Below, piece after piece: positions 37,741 to 47,952 of a stretch of DNA of 64,000 bases. The stretch spans positions 310,001 to 374,000 of the forward strand of contig NZ_RQPI01000003.1 of the NCBI RefSeq assembly GCF_003854965.1, in the 5' to 3' direction. The position numbers and the translations under genes are program-made. Under the pieces are notes generated by a model that searched no databases, was not told the origin of the DNA, and saw nothing but the letters and a program-made list of their open reading frames with translations. How positions within the stretch are numbered: the first letter of the stretch is position 1; every line of letters begins with the position of its first letter. The DNA comes from Paenibacillus rhizophilus. GTDB lineage: Bacteria > Bacillota > Bacilli > Paenibacillales > Paenibacillaceae.

Positions 37741-38742
37741 ATGATGAGTAAAACAAAAGTGTTGGTTACCGGCGGCGCCGGTTTCATAGGCGGGAATTTT
37801 GTGCAATACATGGTGAATAAATACCCGCATTATGACGTGATAAATTTGGACTTGTTGACTTATGCCGGTGATTTATCAAAGCATCGCTCGATCAAGGATA
37901 AGGTCAATTACCAGTTTGAACAGGCGGATATTGCGGATCGTAAGACGATCATGACTCTTTTTGAGCGGGAACGATTTGATTTTGTCATTCACTTCGCGGC
38001 GGAGAGTCATGTAGACCGTTCCATTACGGACCCTTCGGTATTTGTGCGTACGAATGTAATGGGAACACAGGTACTGCTGGATGCGGCAAGAACGTTTGGG
38101 ATAACGAAATTTGTTCATGTATCAACGGACGAGGTATATGGAGAACTGGATTTTGATCCGGCTGTATTTTTTACGGAGAATACACCTCTTCAGCCTAATA
38201 GCCCCTACAGCGCCAGCAAGGCGTCGTCAGATCTATTGGTTCGCGCTTACCACGAGACTTACGGACTGCCAATGAATATTACACGTTGCTCCAATAATTA
38301 CGGACCTTTTCATTTTCCGGAAAAATTAATCCCCCTTACGATCTCCCGCGTCATGAACGATCAAAAGGTGCCAGTCTACGGGGACGGCAAAAATATTCGG
38401 GACTGGCTGCATGTATGGGATCACTGTGCTGCTATCGACTTGGTCATGCATGAGGGCGTAAGCGGCGAAGTATACAATGTCGGGGGACATAATGAACGCA
38501 CCAATCTTGAGGTGGTCAAGACGATTATCCATACACTTGGTAAATCGGAAGATTTAATTGAATTTGTCGCCGACCGTCTAGGACATGATAAAAGATATGC
38601 TATTGACCCCTCCAAGCTTGAGCATTTGGGATGGAAGCCGACATTCATCTTTGAGACCGGGATTGCCCAAACGATTCAGTGGTACGTTGACAATACGGAG
38701 TGGTGGGAACGAATTCTCAGCGGGGAGTACCGCGAGGTTTGA
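37741..38742 (+). CDS. rmlB: dTDP-glucose 4,6-dehydratase
   Basis: 333 residues, extended SDR: VTGGAGFIGGNF NAD loop (about 8-19), 'STDEVYGEL' with the catalytic threonine and acidic residues (about 128-136), YSASKA as YxxxK (about 157-162) and 'NNYGPFHFPEKLIPL'. Makes dTDP-4-keto-6-deoxyglucose. ATG 37741 or 37744 is the start; GAGG or GGAG lies ahead. The upstream rmlA is decayed and rmlC/rmlD are absent here, so it either uses dTDP-glucose made elsewhere or is a leftover. Codon use returns to the GC-rich background of the genome, marking the right edge of the AT-rich core. Confidence 0.93.
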   Translation: MMSKTKVLVTGGAGFIGGNFVQYMVNKYPHYDVINLDLLTYAGDLSKHRSIKDKVNYQFEQADIADRKTIMTLFERERFDFVIHFAAESHVDRSITDPSVFVRTNVMGTQVLLDAARTFGITKFVHVSTDEVYGELDFDPAVFFTENTPLQPNSPYSASKASSDLLVRAYHETYGLPMNITRCSNNYGPFHFPEKLIPLTISRVMNDQKVPVYGDGKNIRDWLHVWDHCAAIDLVMHEGVSGEVYNVGGHNERTNLEVVKTIIHTLGKSEDLIEFVADRLGHDKRYAIDPSKLEHLGWKPTFIFETGIAQTIQWYVDNTEWWERILSGEYREV

Positions 38743-38743
38743 T

Positions 38744-39382
38744 ATGAAGCAAATCCGGATGAAAATAAGGAGACCGAGCAAGCTGGCATCTGCTTTTTGT
38801 TTGTTCGCTCTCCTGGTTCTTATAGCATTCCTTACCGCAGGCCGTTTTCTCACCTTGACTGATTCACCGAAACAAGCCGATGCCATCATCGTGTTAAGCG
38901 GAAGTGGAGGACGGGTGAAAAAAGGAGCCGATTTGTATCATGCCGGTTATTCACAGTATCTTGTTCTATCTAATTCGAAGGGGTATGGCAGCCAGTCCGG
39001 CAACATGCTCCAAACCACCCTAGCTCTCGGCATACCGCAGGATGACATCCTTACCGAAAATAAAGCCTTAAGCACGTATGACAATGCTACACTCACATTA
39101 GCCATAATGAAGAAGCATGGTTTCACCTCGGCCATTGTCGTTTCTTCCGATTTTCATATGCGGCGGGTGAAGCTTATTTTTGACCATGTGTACAAGAAGT
39201 CAGGTATTGAATTGACCTATGTAGGCTCCGTTTCCGGATACGATTCGAAGCGGTGGTGGAGCAACCCGTACAGTCGAGAGATCACTTTCAGCGAGTATGC
39301 TAAAATGATCGGCAACTTTTTCGGATACAGTGGGCCAGGAGCCAAAAAAAACCTTGATCAGATCAAGGGCTGGTTCCGCTAA
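38744..39382 (+). CDS. DUF218 / YdcF-SanA-like membrane protein
   Basis: 212 residues; GAGG lies 6 bases before the ATG, which starts 2 bases after rmlB. One N-terminal membrane helix (about 14-35) and a DUF218 domain: 'ADAIIVLSGSGGRVKKGADLYHAGYSQYLVLSN' (about 46-78), 'NKALSTYDNATL' and 'VVSSDFHMRRV'. The family is linked to envelope integrity and exopolysaccharide clusters, activity unproven. It ends the polysaccharide locus. Confidence 0.85.
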   Translation: MKQIRMKIRRPSKLASAFCLFALLVLIAFLTAGRFLTLTDSPKQADAIIVLSGSGGRVKKGADLYHAGYSQYLVLSNSKGYGSQSGNMLQTTLALGIPQDDILTENKALSTYDNATLTLAIMKKHGFTSAIVVSSDFHMRRVKLIFDHVYKKSGIELTYVGSVSGYDSKRWWSNPYSREITFSEYAKMIGNFFGYSGPGAKKNLDQIKGWFR

Positions 39383-40123
39383 CTCTTATCATTTCCGCCA
39401 ATTAGATCTGGACGACGCTCATAAAACTACCTCAAGCTTAGGCCTCTAAACAACATGTTCACCCGACTTGTCCGCCGCTTGTCTCCGCAGCAACCTCCGC
39501 GGCTTCGTTCCAAACTTAATCCAAACGCGGTCCTCATCATCACGGAAGAAGCTGATCCGGAACAGTTTTAAGGGGGTCCAGATTTCTTTGAAATAGTAGT
39601 TGGGCATTATTCCATTTCTCCTTACCGATTGCTATATTACTCTAATTATAAGCTGGTTCGTAAGTAATGTTTGTCGTTTTTTGACCCGGAAAATAATTAT
39701 TATACATATCCTTTCTCGAATAGTACCCTACATAAAAGGTTATATATTTGATCTATAAATGGAATTATGTCCCTGAATATGTTATTTTCTAAGATTTCCT
39801 TGTTTCTTTAATCTCTTAAATGGATATGTTTTTTTGAACTTTTTTGCTGATTTGAATTAAATTCTACATTAAGTAGGACTTCATTGCGCATTTGCGAAAC
39901 TAATGAAATCTTCATGATTGCCTTGCTCCATTCTTTTTCCTACATTATAATAATTCTAATTTCATAAAGTATTCAAAAAATGAGTAAGAAGCGTTATGTC
40001 TGTGTGATATACTTTATATAGTGTGTAGCGAATGTATGAAATGGATAGTCTCGATTGATATGGACTAAACATGCAAATGCTAATATACAGCAATGAATTA
40101 AGACTAGGATGGTGAACTTGCAG
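39383..40123. other. Intergenic region before hemA
   Basis: 741 bases between the DUF218 gene and hemA. The left part (39446-39607) holds a possible 53-codon gene on the minus strand. The right part (about 39620-40100) is strongly AT-rich without a convincing open frame, terminator or known riboswitch; a hemA promoter must lie here but no -35/-10 pair stands out. Confidence 0.6.
39446..39607 (-). CDS. Possible small basic protein (53 aa)
   Basis: An ATG at 39607 with AAGGAG 10 bases upstream opens a 53-codon frame ending in TAG at 39446. The product starts MPNYYFKEIW, is rich in Arg/Lys and aromatic residues and ends in a basic stretch (KPRRLLRRQAADK). Base composition is like the GC-rich coding regions and unlike the AT-rich sequence to its right. 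No family recognised. Confidence 0.4.
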   Translation of the reverse strand: MPNYYFKEIWTPLKLFRISFFRDDEDRVWIKFGTKPRRLLRRQAADKSGEHVV

Positions 40124-41512
40124 ATGCACATCGTCGCCGTTGGCCTGAACTACCGTACAGCGCCTGTCGAAGTGAGGGAACAGTTTGCTTTTGCTGAGAA
40201 GGACCTGCCGGCAGCGCTTCATGAGCTGATGCGGACGAAGAGCGTGCTGGAGGGGGTCATCGTCGCCACCTGCAACCGGACGGAAATTTATGTGGTTGTG
40301 GACCGTCTTCCTATGTGCGGGCATTTTATCCGCAGCTTCATGGAGCAGTGGTTCGGCGTGAAGAGCGAGCAATTTACACAACATATGTATATATATGAGG
40401 AAGAGCAGGCGATCCGGCATCTGTTCCGGGTGACCTGCGGTCTGGATTCTATGGTGATCGGCGAGACGCAGATTTTGGGTCAGGTTCGGAGCGCCTTTTT
40501 GACTGCTCAGAGCGAAGGCGTCACGGGAACGTGGTTCAACCGGCTGTTCAAGCAAGCGGTGACCGTGGGCAAGCGGGCCCACAGTGAGACGTCGATCGGA
40601 GAGAGCGCGGTATCGGTCAGTTACGCGGCGGTTGAGCTGGGTAAGCGTATCTTTGGTATGTTCACCGGCAAAAAAGTGCTGATTCTCGGCGCCGGCAAAA
40701 TGAGCGAGCTGACGGTCAAGCACCTGTACGCGAGCGGAGCGGCGGAAGTGGTTGTGGCGAACCGCACCCTGGCGCGCGCGGCCGAGCTGGCGGAGAAGTT
40801 CGCGGGCCGTCCGTGCACGCTGGAAGAAGCGGCTTCGCGACTGCATGAGTTCGATATTGTGATCAGCTCAACGGGAGCTGGAGGCTATGTGCTTACGGCT
40901 GGCAGAATCGCGGAAAGCATGAAGAACCGTCCGTCCCGTCCGCTGTTTATGATCGACATTGCGGTTCCGCGCGATATTGATCCGTCCGCGTCGGAGCTTC
41001 CGAATGTGTTTTTGTACGATATCGACGATTTGGAGGGTATTGTGGAGAGCAATCTGGAAATGCGGCGCAGCGAAGCCGCGAAGATCGAAGGGTTGATTGC
41101 GGAGGAGAGCGACAGCTTTCAGCATTGGGTCAAGACGCTGGGCGTGCAGCCGGTCATCCGGGCTCTTCAGGAGAAATCGAATGCCATTCATGAAGAAACG
41201 CTGGACAGCCTGTTCAACAAGCTGCCTGAACTGGATGAGCATCAGCGCAAGATTATCCGCCGCCTGACCAAGAGTATCGTGAACCAGATGATGCATGACC
41301 CGATTAATGTAATCAAAGAAATGTCGGGCGACAAGAACGGGAATGAATCTCTTGAGTTTTTTACGAAGATCTTTGCGCTTGAGGATCGGCTGGAGTCCGG
41401 ATCGGAGGGCGTGAGCGCCGCTGCCGAGAGGAACCGCAAACCGCCCGAACCTTCGTCCGGCAGCGGAAACGCCGCTCTGCCCAAGAGTGCCTTTGCTCCG
41501 GCAGGCCTCTAA
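40124..41512 (+). CDS. hemA: Glutamyl-tRNA reductase
   Basis: A 462-residue enzyme for the first committed step of C5-pathway tetrapyrrole synthesis (Glu-tRNA to glutamate-1-semialdehyde). Catalytic C50 in VATCNRTE, NADPH site 'VLILGAGKMSEL' (about 186-197) and the C-terminal dimerisation helix. The ATG at 40124 (MHIVAVGLNYRTAP) is chosen over 40109: AGGATGGTG lies ahead at a good distance and homologues start with MHI. The last ~45 residues (Ala/Pro/Ser-rich) extend past the usual end. First gene of the heme cluster. Confidence 0.96.
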   Translation: MHIVAVGLNYRTAPVEVREQFAFAEKDLPAALHELMRTKSVLEGVIVATCNRTEIYVVVDRLPMCGHFIRSFMEQWFGVKSEQFTQHMYIYEEEQAIRHLFRVTCGLDSMVIGETQILGQVRSAFLTAQSEGVTGTWFNRLFKQAVTVGKRAHSETSIGESAVSVSYAAVELGKRIFGMFTGKKVLILGAGKMSELTVKHLYASGAAEVVVANRTLARAAELAEKFAGRPCTLEEAASRLHEFDIVISSTGAGGYVLTAGRIAESMKNRPSRPLFMIDIAVPRDIDPSASELPNVFLYDIDDLEGIVESNLEMRRSEAAKIEGLIAEESDSFQHWVKTLGVQPVIRALQEKSNAIHEETLDSLFNKLPELDEHQRKIIRRLTKSIVNQMMHDPINVIKEMSGDKNGNESLEFFTKIFALEDRLESGSEGVSAAAERNRKPPEPSSGSGNAALPKSAFAPAGL

Positions 41513-41527
41513 TGGGAGGATAGCGGA

Positions 41528-42355
41528 ATGCAATACCTGAATGGAATATATGACGCAGCCTTGCTGCTGTACGCCCTGAGCCTGCTGTTTTATTTCTCGG
41601 ATTGCCTGAAACGGAGTCCGGATCGGAAGCGGTTAGGCACAGGGCTTCTTGTCTTTGTCGGCCTGCTGCAATGTGCCGGACTTGGCATACGCTTTTACGA
41701 GGAGCGGGGGTTGCCGATTTTTACGCCGTATGATTTCCTGTTCTGGTTCTCCTTCACCATTGTGCTGATTTCACTGGTCCAATCGTTTATGAGGCGTTCC
41801 GAATTCACGGTGCTGCTGCTCAGTGTGGCAGGGTTCAGCGCTTTTTTGCTAAACCGGGTGTGGCTGACGGCTGAGGATCATACGCTTCAGAGCTGGAAAG
41901 CGGTGCACGGCTGGCTGGCTATGCATATTATTCTCGCCAATTTGAGCTTTGCCGCGCTGACGCTGGGTGCGGTGTTCGGGATTATGTACCTGTTCCTGCA
42001 CGCCAGGCTGAAGCACAAGAAATGGAATGACCGGGTCCGGCGCCTGCCAAGTCTGGAAGTCCTTGATAAGTATGCTTACACATCGGTGCTTGCCGGGACG
42101 CCTCTGCTTGCGGTGTCGCTTGTGGTGGCCGGGATCTCGATTGTCTCCGAAGGGCGTCTGCCGCTGTTTCAAGATTTAAAAGTGTTGTCCACGCTTATCG
42201 GGCTCGGGATTTACATAACCTATCTTATACTTAGACGGTCGGGCCGGCGCAGCGGGATTGTTATGGCGCGTTGGGCGGTCTCGGGCTACGGGTTCATCAT
42301 CCTTAATTTTTTGCTGAATTCGTGGTCTGATTTTCATCGTTGGGGCGGAGAGTGA
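41528..42355 (+). CDS. hemX: HemX-type cytochrome c assembly membrane protein
   Basis: 275 residues, about eight membrane helices, of the CcsA/HemX family; the conserved 'GWLAMHIILANLSFAALTLG' helix with His sits near the middle (about 127-147). In Bacillus subtilis HemX lowers HemA levels, and the gene lies directly behind hemA, as here. ATGGGAGGATAGCGG precedes the ATG. It overlaps the sirC leader closely. Confidence 0.9.
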   Translation: MQYLNGIYDAALLLYALSLLFYFSDCLKRSPDRKRLGTGLLVFVGLLQCAGLGIRFYEERGLPIFTPYDFLFWFSFTIVLISLVQSFMRRSEFTVLLLSVAGFSAFLLNRVWLTAEDHTLQSWKAVHGWLAMHIILANLSFAALTLGAVFGIMYLFLHARLKHKKWNDRVRRLPSLEVLDKYAYTSVLAGTPLLAVSLVVAGISIVSEGRLPLFQDLKVLSTLIGLGIYITYLILRRSGRRSGIVMARWAVSGYGFIILNFLLNSWSDFHRWGGE

Positions 42356-42362
42356 GTAGACA

Positions 42363-43013
42363 ATGGCTGTATATTTGCCGGTAATGCTGGACGTTTGGGG
42401 AAAACGCTGCGTCGTTGTCGGAGGCGGGAAGGTGGCGGAGCGCAAGACGCTTGGGCTGCTGGATGCGGGAGCGGCGATAACGGTAATCAGCCCTGTGCTG
42501 ACGCCGCAGCTCTCGGAGCTGTCGGAACAGGCATCCATTGTCTGGCTGAACCGTATCTATGCTCCCGGGGATGCCCGAGGAGCTTTTCTCGTCTATGCGG
42601 CAACCGACGATCCGGCGGTGAACGTTGAAGTGGCGCGCGAAGCGGACAGCCTGGGCGTGCCGGTCAATGTGGGCAGCGATGCGGAAGCCGGAAGCTTCAT
42701 CACGCCGGGCGTGCTGCGCCGGGGCCGTCTGACCGTTGCGGTATCGACTTCGGGAGCGGGTCCCGGCACCGCCGCGAAGATCACGAAGCTGCTGGAGGAA
42801 ACGTTTGGCGAGGAATACGAAGCTTATCTGGATTTTTTATATAAAATGCGGCAGGAAATCAAGCGGCAGGAACCGTCGCTGGAGGCTCGAAAGGCTCTGA
42901 TAAAGAGGCTGGGCACATTGAATGTGCTGGATGAGATCAGAATGGGTACCTTTACAGAGTGGGATTCGGAGCAGATCGGGACTTGGATCGCACAACATCG
43001 GGAGGAATATTAA
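42363..43013 (+). CDS. sirC: Precorrin-2 dehydrogenase (siroheme synthase, Met8/SirC type)
   Basis: 216 residues. N-terminal Rossmann fold '[23 protein letters not shown]' (about 13-35), '[18 protein letters not shown]' and '[26 protein letters not shown]' (about 109-134, with the catalytic Asp region before it) as in Met8/CysG-N. It oxidises precorrin-2 to sirohydrochlorin. GGAGAGTGAG precedes the ATG. Together with the CobA part of the following fusion gene it supplies the siroheme branch; a ferrochelatase is not seen unless the enzyme is bifunctional like Met8. Confidence 0.92.
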   Translation: MAVYLPVMLDVWGKRCVVVGGGKVAERKTLGLLDAGAAITVISPVLTPQLSELSEQASIVWLNRIYAPGDARGAFLVYAATDDPAVNVEVAREADSLGVPVNVGSDAEAGSFITPGVLRRGRLTVAVSTSGAGPGTAAKITKLLEETFGEEYEAYLDFLYKMRQEIKRQEPSLEARKALIKRLGTLNVLDEIRMGTFTEWDSEQIGTWIAQHREEY

Positions 43014-43014
43014 G

Positions 43015-43971
43015 ATGCGAACAATTATAGTTGGCAGCAGACAAAGCGCGCTGGCATTGACCCAGACCGGCCAGGTGATCGACGATTTGAAGCGGCTGAG
43101 CGCGGAGCACGGTTTCTCTTTTACATTCGAGGTGAAAAAAATCGTCACCAAAGGCGACCGCATCCTTGACGTTACGCTGTCCAAGGTGGGCGGCAAGGGG
43201 CTGTTCGTCAAGGAAATTGAACAGGCTATGCTGGACCGGGAGATCGATATGGCTGTGCACAGCATGAAGGATATGCCCTCCGAGCTGCCCGAAGGTCTGG
43301 TCAACGGGGCGGTTCCCCGGCGTGTTGATCCAAGAGACTGCCTGATTTCACGCGGGGGTGTGGCACTAGCAGACCTTCCTGCGGGAGCGCGGGTTGGCAC
43401 AAGCAGTCTGCGCCGTTCCAGCCAGCTGGCGGCGCTGCGGCCGGATCTGGTCATTGAGCCGGTGCGCGGCAACATCGACTCCAGGCTGCGGAAGCTCGAG
43501 AGCGGCGAGTATGACGCGATCCTGCTGGCGGCGGCGGGCCTGGCCCGGATGGGCTGGCAGGACCGCGTGACGGCCTATCTGCCGCCGGAGGAGTGTCTTC
43601 CCGCGGTAGGACAGGGCGCGCTGGGGATTGAATGCCGCGAAGACGATGGCGAGCTGCGGAAGCTGCTTTCATTGTATAATGATGAAGAGACTGCACTCAC
43701 GGTAGCGGCGGAACGCCGCTTTCTCGGCGTGCTTAATGGCGGCTGCCAGGTGCCGATCGGCGCTTTTGCGACCCTTACGAAGAGCGGGGAGGAGGGCGCG
43801 GCGGCCGAAGGCCGGAGCATTACGCTTACCGGCATGGTCGGCACGCCGGACGGAGCCGTGATATTGAAGGAGACATGTACCGGCACCGACCCGGTGCGGC
43901 TGGGCGAAGAAGTGGCAAAAGCGCTGACCGTGAGGGGCGCGGAGAAGATTTTGTCACAGCTAAGGGGTTGA
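43015..43971 (+). CDS. hemC: Hydroxymethylbilane synthase (porphobilinogen deaminase)
   Basis: 318 residues; polymerises four porphobilinogen units. N-terminal '[15 protein letters not shown]', '[23 protein letters not shown]', '[11 protein letters not shown]' and the dipyrromethane-cofactor cysteine in '[11 protein letters not shown]' (about residue 244). ATG 43015 with GGGAGGAAT is the start; it overlaps the end of sirC by one turn, so the genes are coupled. Confidence 0.97.
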   Translation: MRTIIVGSRQSALALTQTGQVIDDLKRLSAEHGFSFTFEVKKIVTKGDRILDVTLSKVGGKGLFVKEIEQAMLDREIDMAVHSMKDMPSELPEGLVNGAVPRRVDPRDCLISRGGVALADLPAGARVGTSSLRRSSQLAALRPDLVIEPVRGNIDSRLRKLESGEYDAILLAAAGLARMGWQDRVTAYLPPEECLPAVGQGALGIECREDDGELRKLLSLYNDEETALTVAAERRFLGVLNGGCQVPIGAFATLTKSGEEGAAAEGRSITLTGMVGTPDGAVILKETCTGTDPVRLGEEVAKALTVRGAEKILSQLRG

Positions 43972-43976
43972 GGAGA

Positions 43977-45518
43977 TTGACGGGCAAAGTATATTTGGTG
44001 GGCGCAGGCCCCGGCGATGCAAAGCTGATTACGATTAAAGGAATGGAATGTATCCAGAAGGCGGATGTGCTGGTTTACGACCGGCTGGCCAGTCCCCGGC
44101 TGCTGAAATGGATGCCTCCCGGCGGAGAGAAGATTTATGTGGGCAAGCTGCCGGACCGGCATACGATGAAGCAGGAGGAAATTAATCAGCTGCTCGTCGA
44201 TCTGGCGCTTCAGGGCAAGACGGTGGTGAGATTAAAGGGAGGCGATCCGACGATATTTGGCCGGGTTGGCGAGGAAGCGGAGCTGCTGCGCAGAAACGGC
44301 ATTTCCTACGAGATTGTCCCGGGGATCACATCGGCGATCAGTGTGCCGGCTTATGCCGGCATTCCGGTCACTCACCGCGACTATGCATCTTCTGTGTCGA
44401 TTATTACCGGGCACGAAAGCCCGGACAAGCTGGACCGCTCGATTCATTGGGATAAAGTGACGAATGCCACGGGTACGCTGGTCTTTCTGATGGGAGTCGC
44501 CAAAATCGGCTATATCAGCGGCAATCTGATCAAGCACGGACGTTCGCCGGAGACGCCGGTGGCGCTGGTCCGCTGGGGAACGCGCGCGGAGCAGGAGACG
44601 CTGATCGGTACGCTCGCCGACATTGAAGAGAAAGTGAAGGCGGCGAATTTCGGGTCGCCGGCCGTTATCGTCGTCGGCGATGTGGTGAAGCAGCGGGAGG
44701 AACTCAAGTGGGCCGAGGAACGGCCGCTGTTCGGCAAGCGGATTCTAGTCACCCGGGCGCGCAGCCAGGCGAGTGAGCTGGTGGACCGGATTGAGGACCT
44801 GGGCGGAGAGCCTTATGAATTCCCGGTTATCGAAACGGTCATGCCTGAGAGCGAAGAGAAGAAGGAAGCGATAGCCTCGGCGCTGTCGAAGCTTCCGGAA
44901 TATGATTGGGTATTCTTTACGAGCGTCAACGGCGTGGAGTTCTTCTTTCGCCATCTGGCGGAGCTTAAAGTGGACATTCGCGGCTTGTCCAACGCCCGCA
45001 TCGCCGCCGTCGGACCCGCAACCGCAGCGGCGCTTGCGCAGCGCGGTCTGATCGCCGAGGAACTGCCGGCCCGCTTCCAGTTAGAAGGGCTGATCGAAGC
45101 ATACGGCGAGCAGCTGCTTCCCGGGCAAAAGGTGCTGCTGCCACGCGGCGATCTTGCACGGAACTGGCTGCCGCAGAAGCTGGCGGAACTGGGGCTGCCG
45201 GTGACGGAGATTGACACGTACGAGACGGTCGTTACCGGCGAAGATGACATCGAGTTATTGAAGCTGCTGGAGGAAGAACGGATACATGCTGTCACCTTCA
45301 CCAGCTCGTCCACGGTGCAGAACCTCCTCGAAGTATTGAAGCGGATGGGGCTGGAAGATCCGCTGCCGCTGCTGGAGAAGATCAAGATTGCGTGCATCGG
45401 CCCGCTCACGGAGCAGACGGCTGTGGAAGCGGGGCTGAAGCCCGGACTGCTGGCAGCGGAAGCCACGATCGACTCGCTGGTGGGCGAGCTATGCCGCTGG
45501 AATGAACGGACGCTCTGA
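43977..45518 (+). CDS. cobA-hemD: Fused uroporphyrinogen-III methyltransferase / uroporphyrinogen-III synthase
   Basis: 513 residues. The N-terminal half (about 1-250) is SUMT: 'VYLVGAGPGDAKLITIKG' (4-21), 'VVRLKGGDPTIFGRVGEE' (about 83-100), 'VPGITSA' and 'PVTHRDYASSVSIITGH', using SAM to make precorrin-2. The C-terminal half (about 255-513) is HemD: 'ILVTRARSQASEL' and 'FTSSSTVQNLLEVL'. The TTG at 43977 with GAGGAG/AAGGGG is preferred; further upstream starts run through hemC. The fusion lets one protein make uroporphyrinogen III and divert part of it to siroheme. Confidence 0.94.
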   Translation: MTGKVYLVGAGPGDAKLITIKGMECIQKADVLVYDRLASPRLLKWMPPGGEKIYVGKLPDRHTMKQEEINQLLVDLALQGKTVVRLKGGDPTIFGRVGEEAELLRRNGISYEIVPGITSAISVPAYAGIPVTHRDYASSVSIITGHESPDKLDRSIHWDKVTNATGTLVFLMGVAKIGYISGNLIKHGRSPETPVALVRWGTRAEQETLIGTLADIEEKVKAANFGSPAVIVVGDVVKQREELKWAEERPLFGKRILVTRARSQASELVDRIEDLGGEPYEFPVIETVMPESEEKKEAIASALSKLPEYDWVFFTSVNGVEFFFRHLAELKVDIRGLSNARIAAVGPATAAALAQRGLIAEELPARFQLEGLIEAYGEQLLPGQKVLLPRGDLARNWLPQKLAELGLPVTEIDTYETVVTGEDDIELLKLLEEERIHAVTFTSSSTVQNLLEVLKRMGLEDPLPLLEKIKIACIGPLTEQTAVEAGLKPGLLAAEATIDSLVGELCRWNERTL

Positions 45519-45542
45519 TTAGTACACAACGGCTGCCTGCTA

Positions 45543-45576
45543 CAGCCCGGCCCGACATGCGCGCCGGGCTGTTTGT
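45543..45576 (+). terminator. Terminator after cobA-hemD
   Basis: CAGCCCGGC pairs with GCCGGGCTG, then GTTTGTCGTT: strong stem, weak T-run. Confidence 0.65.
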
Positions 45577-45645
45577 CGTTGCTGGCCGCTTCGGGTTGTT
45601 CAGGCTCGGTTCTCTGTATTAAATCTTCCGGATGTGATATGATAT

Positions 45646-45661
45646 AGGAACAAATGTTCCT
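45646..45661. promoter_or_regulatory. LexA/SOS box
   Basis: AGGAACAAATGTTCCT contains GAAC-N4-GTTC, the Gram-positive LexA consensus (CGAAC-N4-GTTCG type), as a near-perfect palindrome. It lies between a -10-like TATGAT and the radical-SAM gene start, 29 bases before the ATG. Confidence 0.75.
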
Positions 45662-45689
45662 ATTGATGATAGAGGATGGAGGATGGAGA

Positions 45690-46679
45690 ATGCCGAAGAC
45701 ATACGAACCGGTAACAGCGAAGACGGGAATGACACGTGTAAAAGAGGAACGAATGCCCTTCGGCTGGTCAATCAATCCGTACCGGGGCTGCGCCCATGGC
45801 TGCAGCTTCTGTTATGCCAGAGGATTTCAGGGATTCATCGACAAAAAGGCGGATGACGAGTTCCAGAACCATATTATGCTCAAGACGAATGCGGCGGAGG
45901 CGCTGGAGGCACAGCTGTCGAGACTGGCCCGCAGATACAGGCATGATCTTGAAGCCATGCGAAAAGAGGTGGGCGAGGTGATGATCGGGACGGCAACCGA
46001 CCCCTATCAGCCGGTTGAGGGCAAGACGGAACTGACCCGGAAATGTCTCATGGTGCTTGCCAAGTACGGTATTCGAACCTCGGTGACTACCCGTTCTCCT
46101 TTAATTCTGCGGGACCTGGATCTGCTGGAGCAAATGCGTCCACTTACGGTCAATATCAGCATCAATACATTGAATGACGGACTTGCGCGCAGGCTGGAGC
46201 CGGGATCGCCGCTCCCTTCCAAGAGGCTGGATACGGTTCACAAGCTGGCGGAACGGGGAATTGCAACGAGCGTGTTCATCGCCCCGATCCTTCCTCTGCT
46301 TACCGATGATCCGGCCGGGCTTGAAGCGCTGTTCGCCGCCGCGGCGGAACGGGGAGCTGAATCGGTTATGACTTCGCTGCTGCGTCTTTCCCCGGATGTG
46401 AAAGGCTGGTATTTCCGCACGCTGAAAGAACAGTTCCCGGATATCCTGGAGCGATACCGGAGAATGTATGCGGACGGAGGTTATGCCGAAGCGGGCTACC
46501 GCGAGAGCATGTCCCGGCTTCTGGATGAGCTGCACCGCAAGTACAGCTCAAGGTTTCGCTCTGCGCCTGAATGGTCTCCCTTAAAGGGCGGGCATCGCGC
46601 CGGGGAAGAGCTGCGGCGTCCCGCACTGGCGGAAATCGCCGGGGAGCTGCCGGTAGAGCAGCTGTCTTTCCCGCTTTGA
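45690..46679 (+). CDS. SPL-family radical SAM protein
   Basis: 329 residues. The iron-sulfur motif CAHGCSFCYA (Cx3Cx2C, near residues 33-42) marks a radical-SAM enzyme; 'GTATDPYQPVEG' and 'TTRSPLILRDLDLL' are typical of the spore-photoproduct-lyase-like (Rv2578c-type) group. The ATG at 45690 follows GGAGGATGGAG. A LexA box overlaps the promoter, so it is probably induced by DNA damage. Whether it repairs thymine photoproducts cannot be told; it is a damage-response enzyme by inference. It interrupts the hem cluster between hemD and hemB. Confidence 0.9.
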   Translation: MPKTYEPVTAKTGMTRVKEERMPFGWSINPYRGCAHGCSFCYARGFQGFIDKKADDEFQNHIMLKTNAAEALEAQLSRLARRYRHDLEAMRKEVGEVMIGTATDPYQPVEGKTELTRKCLMVLAKYGIRTSVTTRSPLILRDLDLLEQMRPLTVNISINTLNDGLARRLEPGSPLPSKRLDTVHKLAERGIATSVFIAPILPLLTDDPAGLEALFAAAAERGAESVMTSLLRLSPDVKGWYFRTLKEQFPDILERYRRMYADGGYAEAGYRESMSRLLDELHRKYSSRFRSAPEWSPLKGGHRAGEELRRPALAEIAGELPVEQLSFPL

Positions 46680-46887
46680 AGGCGGCTTCGCGTCCCGGAT
46701 CGGAGGAGGCCGGATGGGTGCAAGAGCTTTTGGGGTGATAACACGGGAAGGGCAATAGCGGTGAACTTGAACGGAGACGGACATTGCCTGCTCTAGAGTG
46801 TGCAAAGATGCTTTTCCCGGCAGGCTGCGGTAAAATTAAAGGGTTAGTTATTCGGTTCTCTATTAATTACAGAGATGAGGGATTAAT

Positions 46888-47874
<987 letters not shown>

Positions 47875-47952
47875 TCCCACGTTCATTAAACGCGGCGGAT
47901 GGCAGCGCGATATTTGTTTACACTAACTAACTGATATGCAGGAGGAAGTAGA

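Noticed and set aside
39340..39370. Terminator from CCTTGATcaGATCAAGG at the end of the DUF218 gene
   Set aside because: The palindrome is inside the coding sequence and has no T-run.
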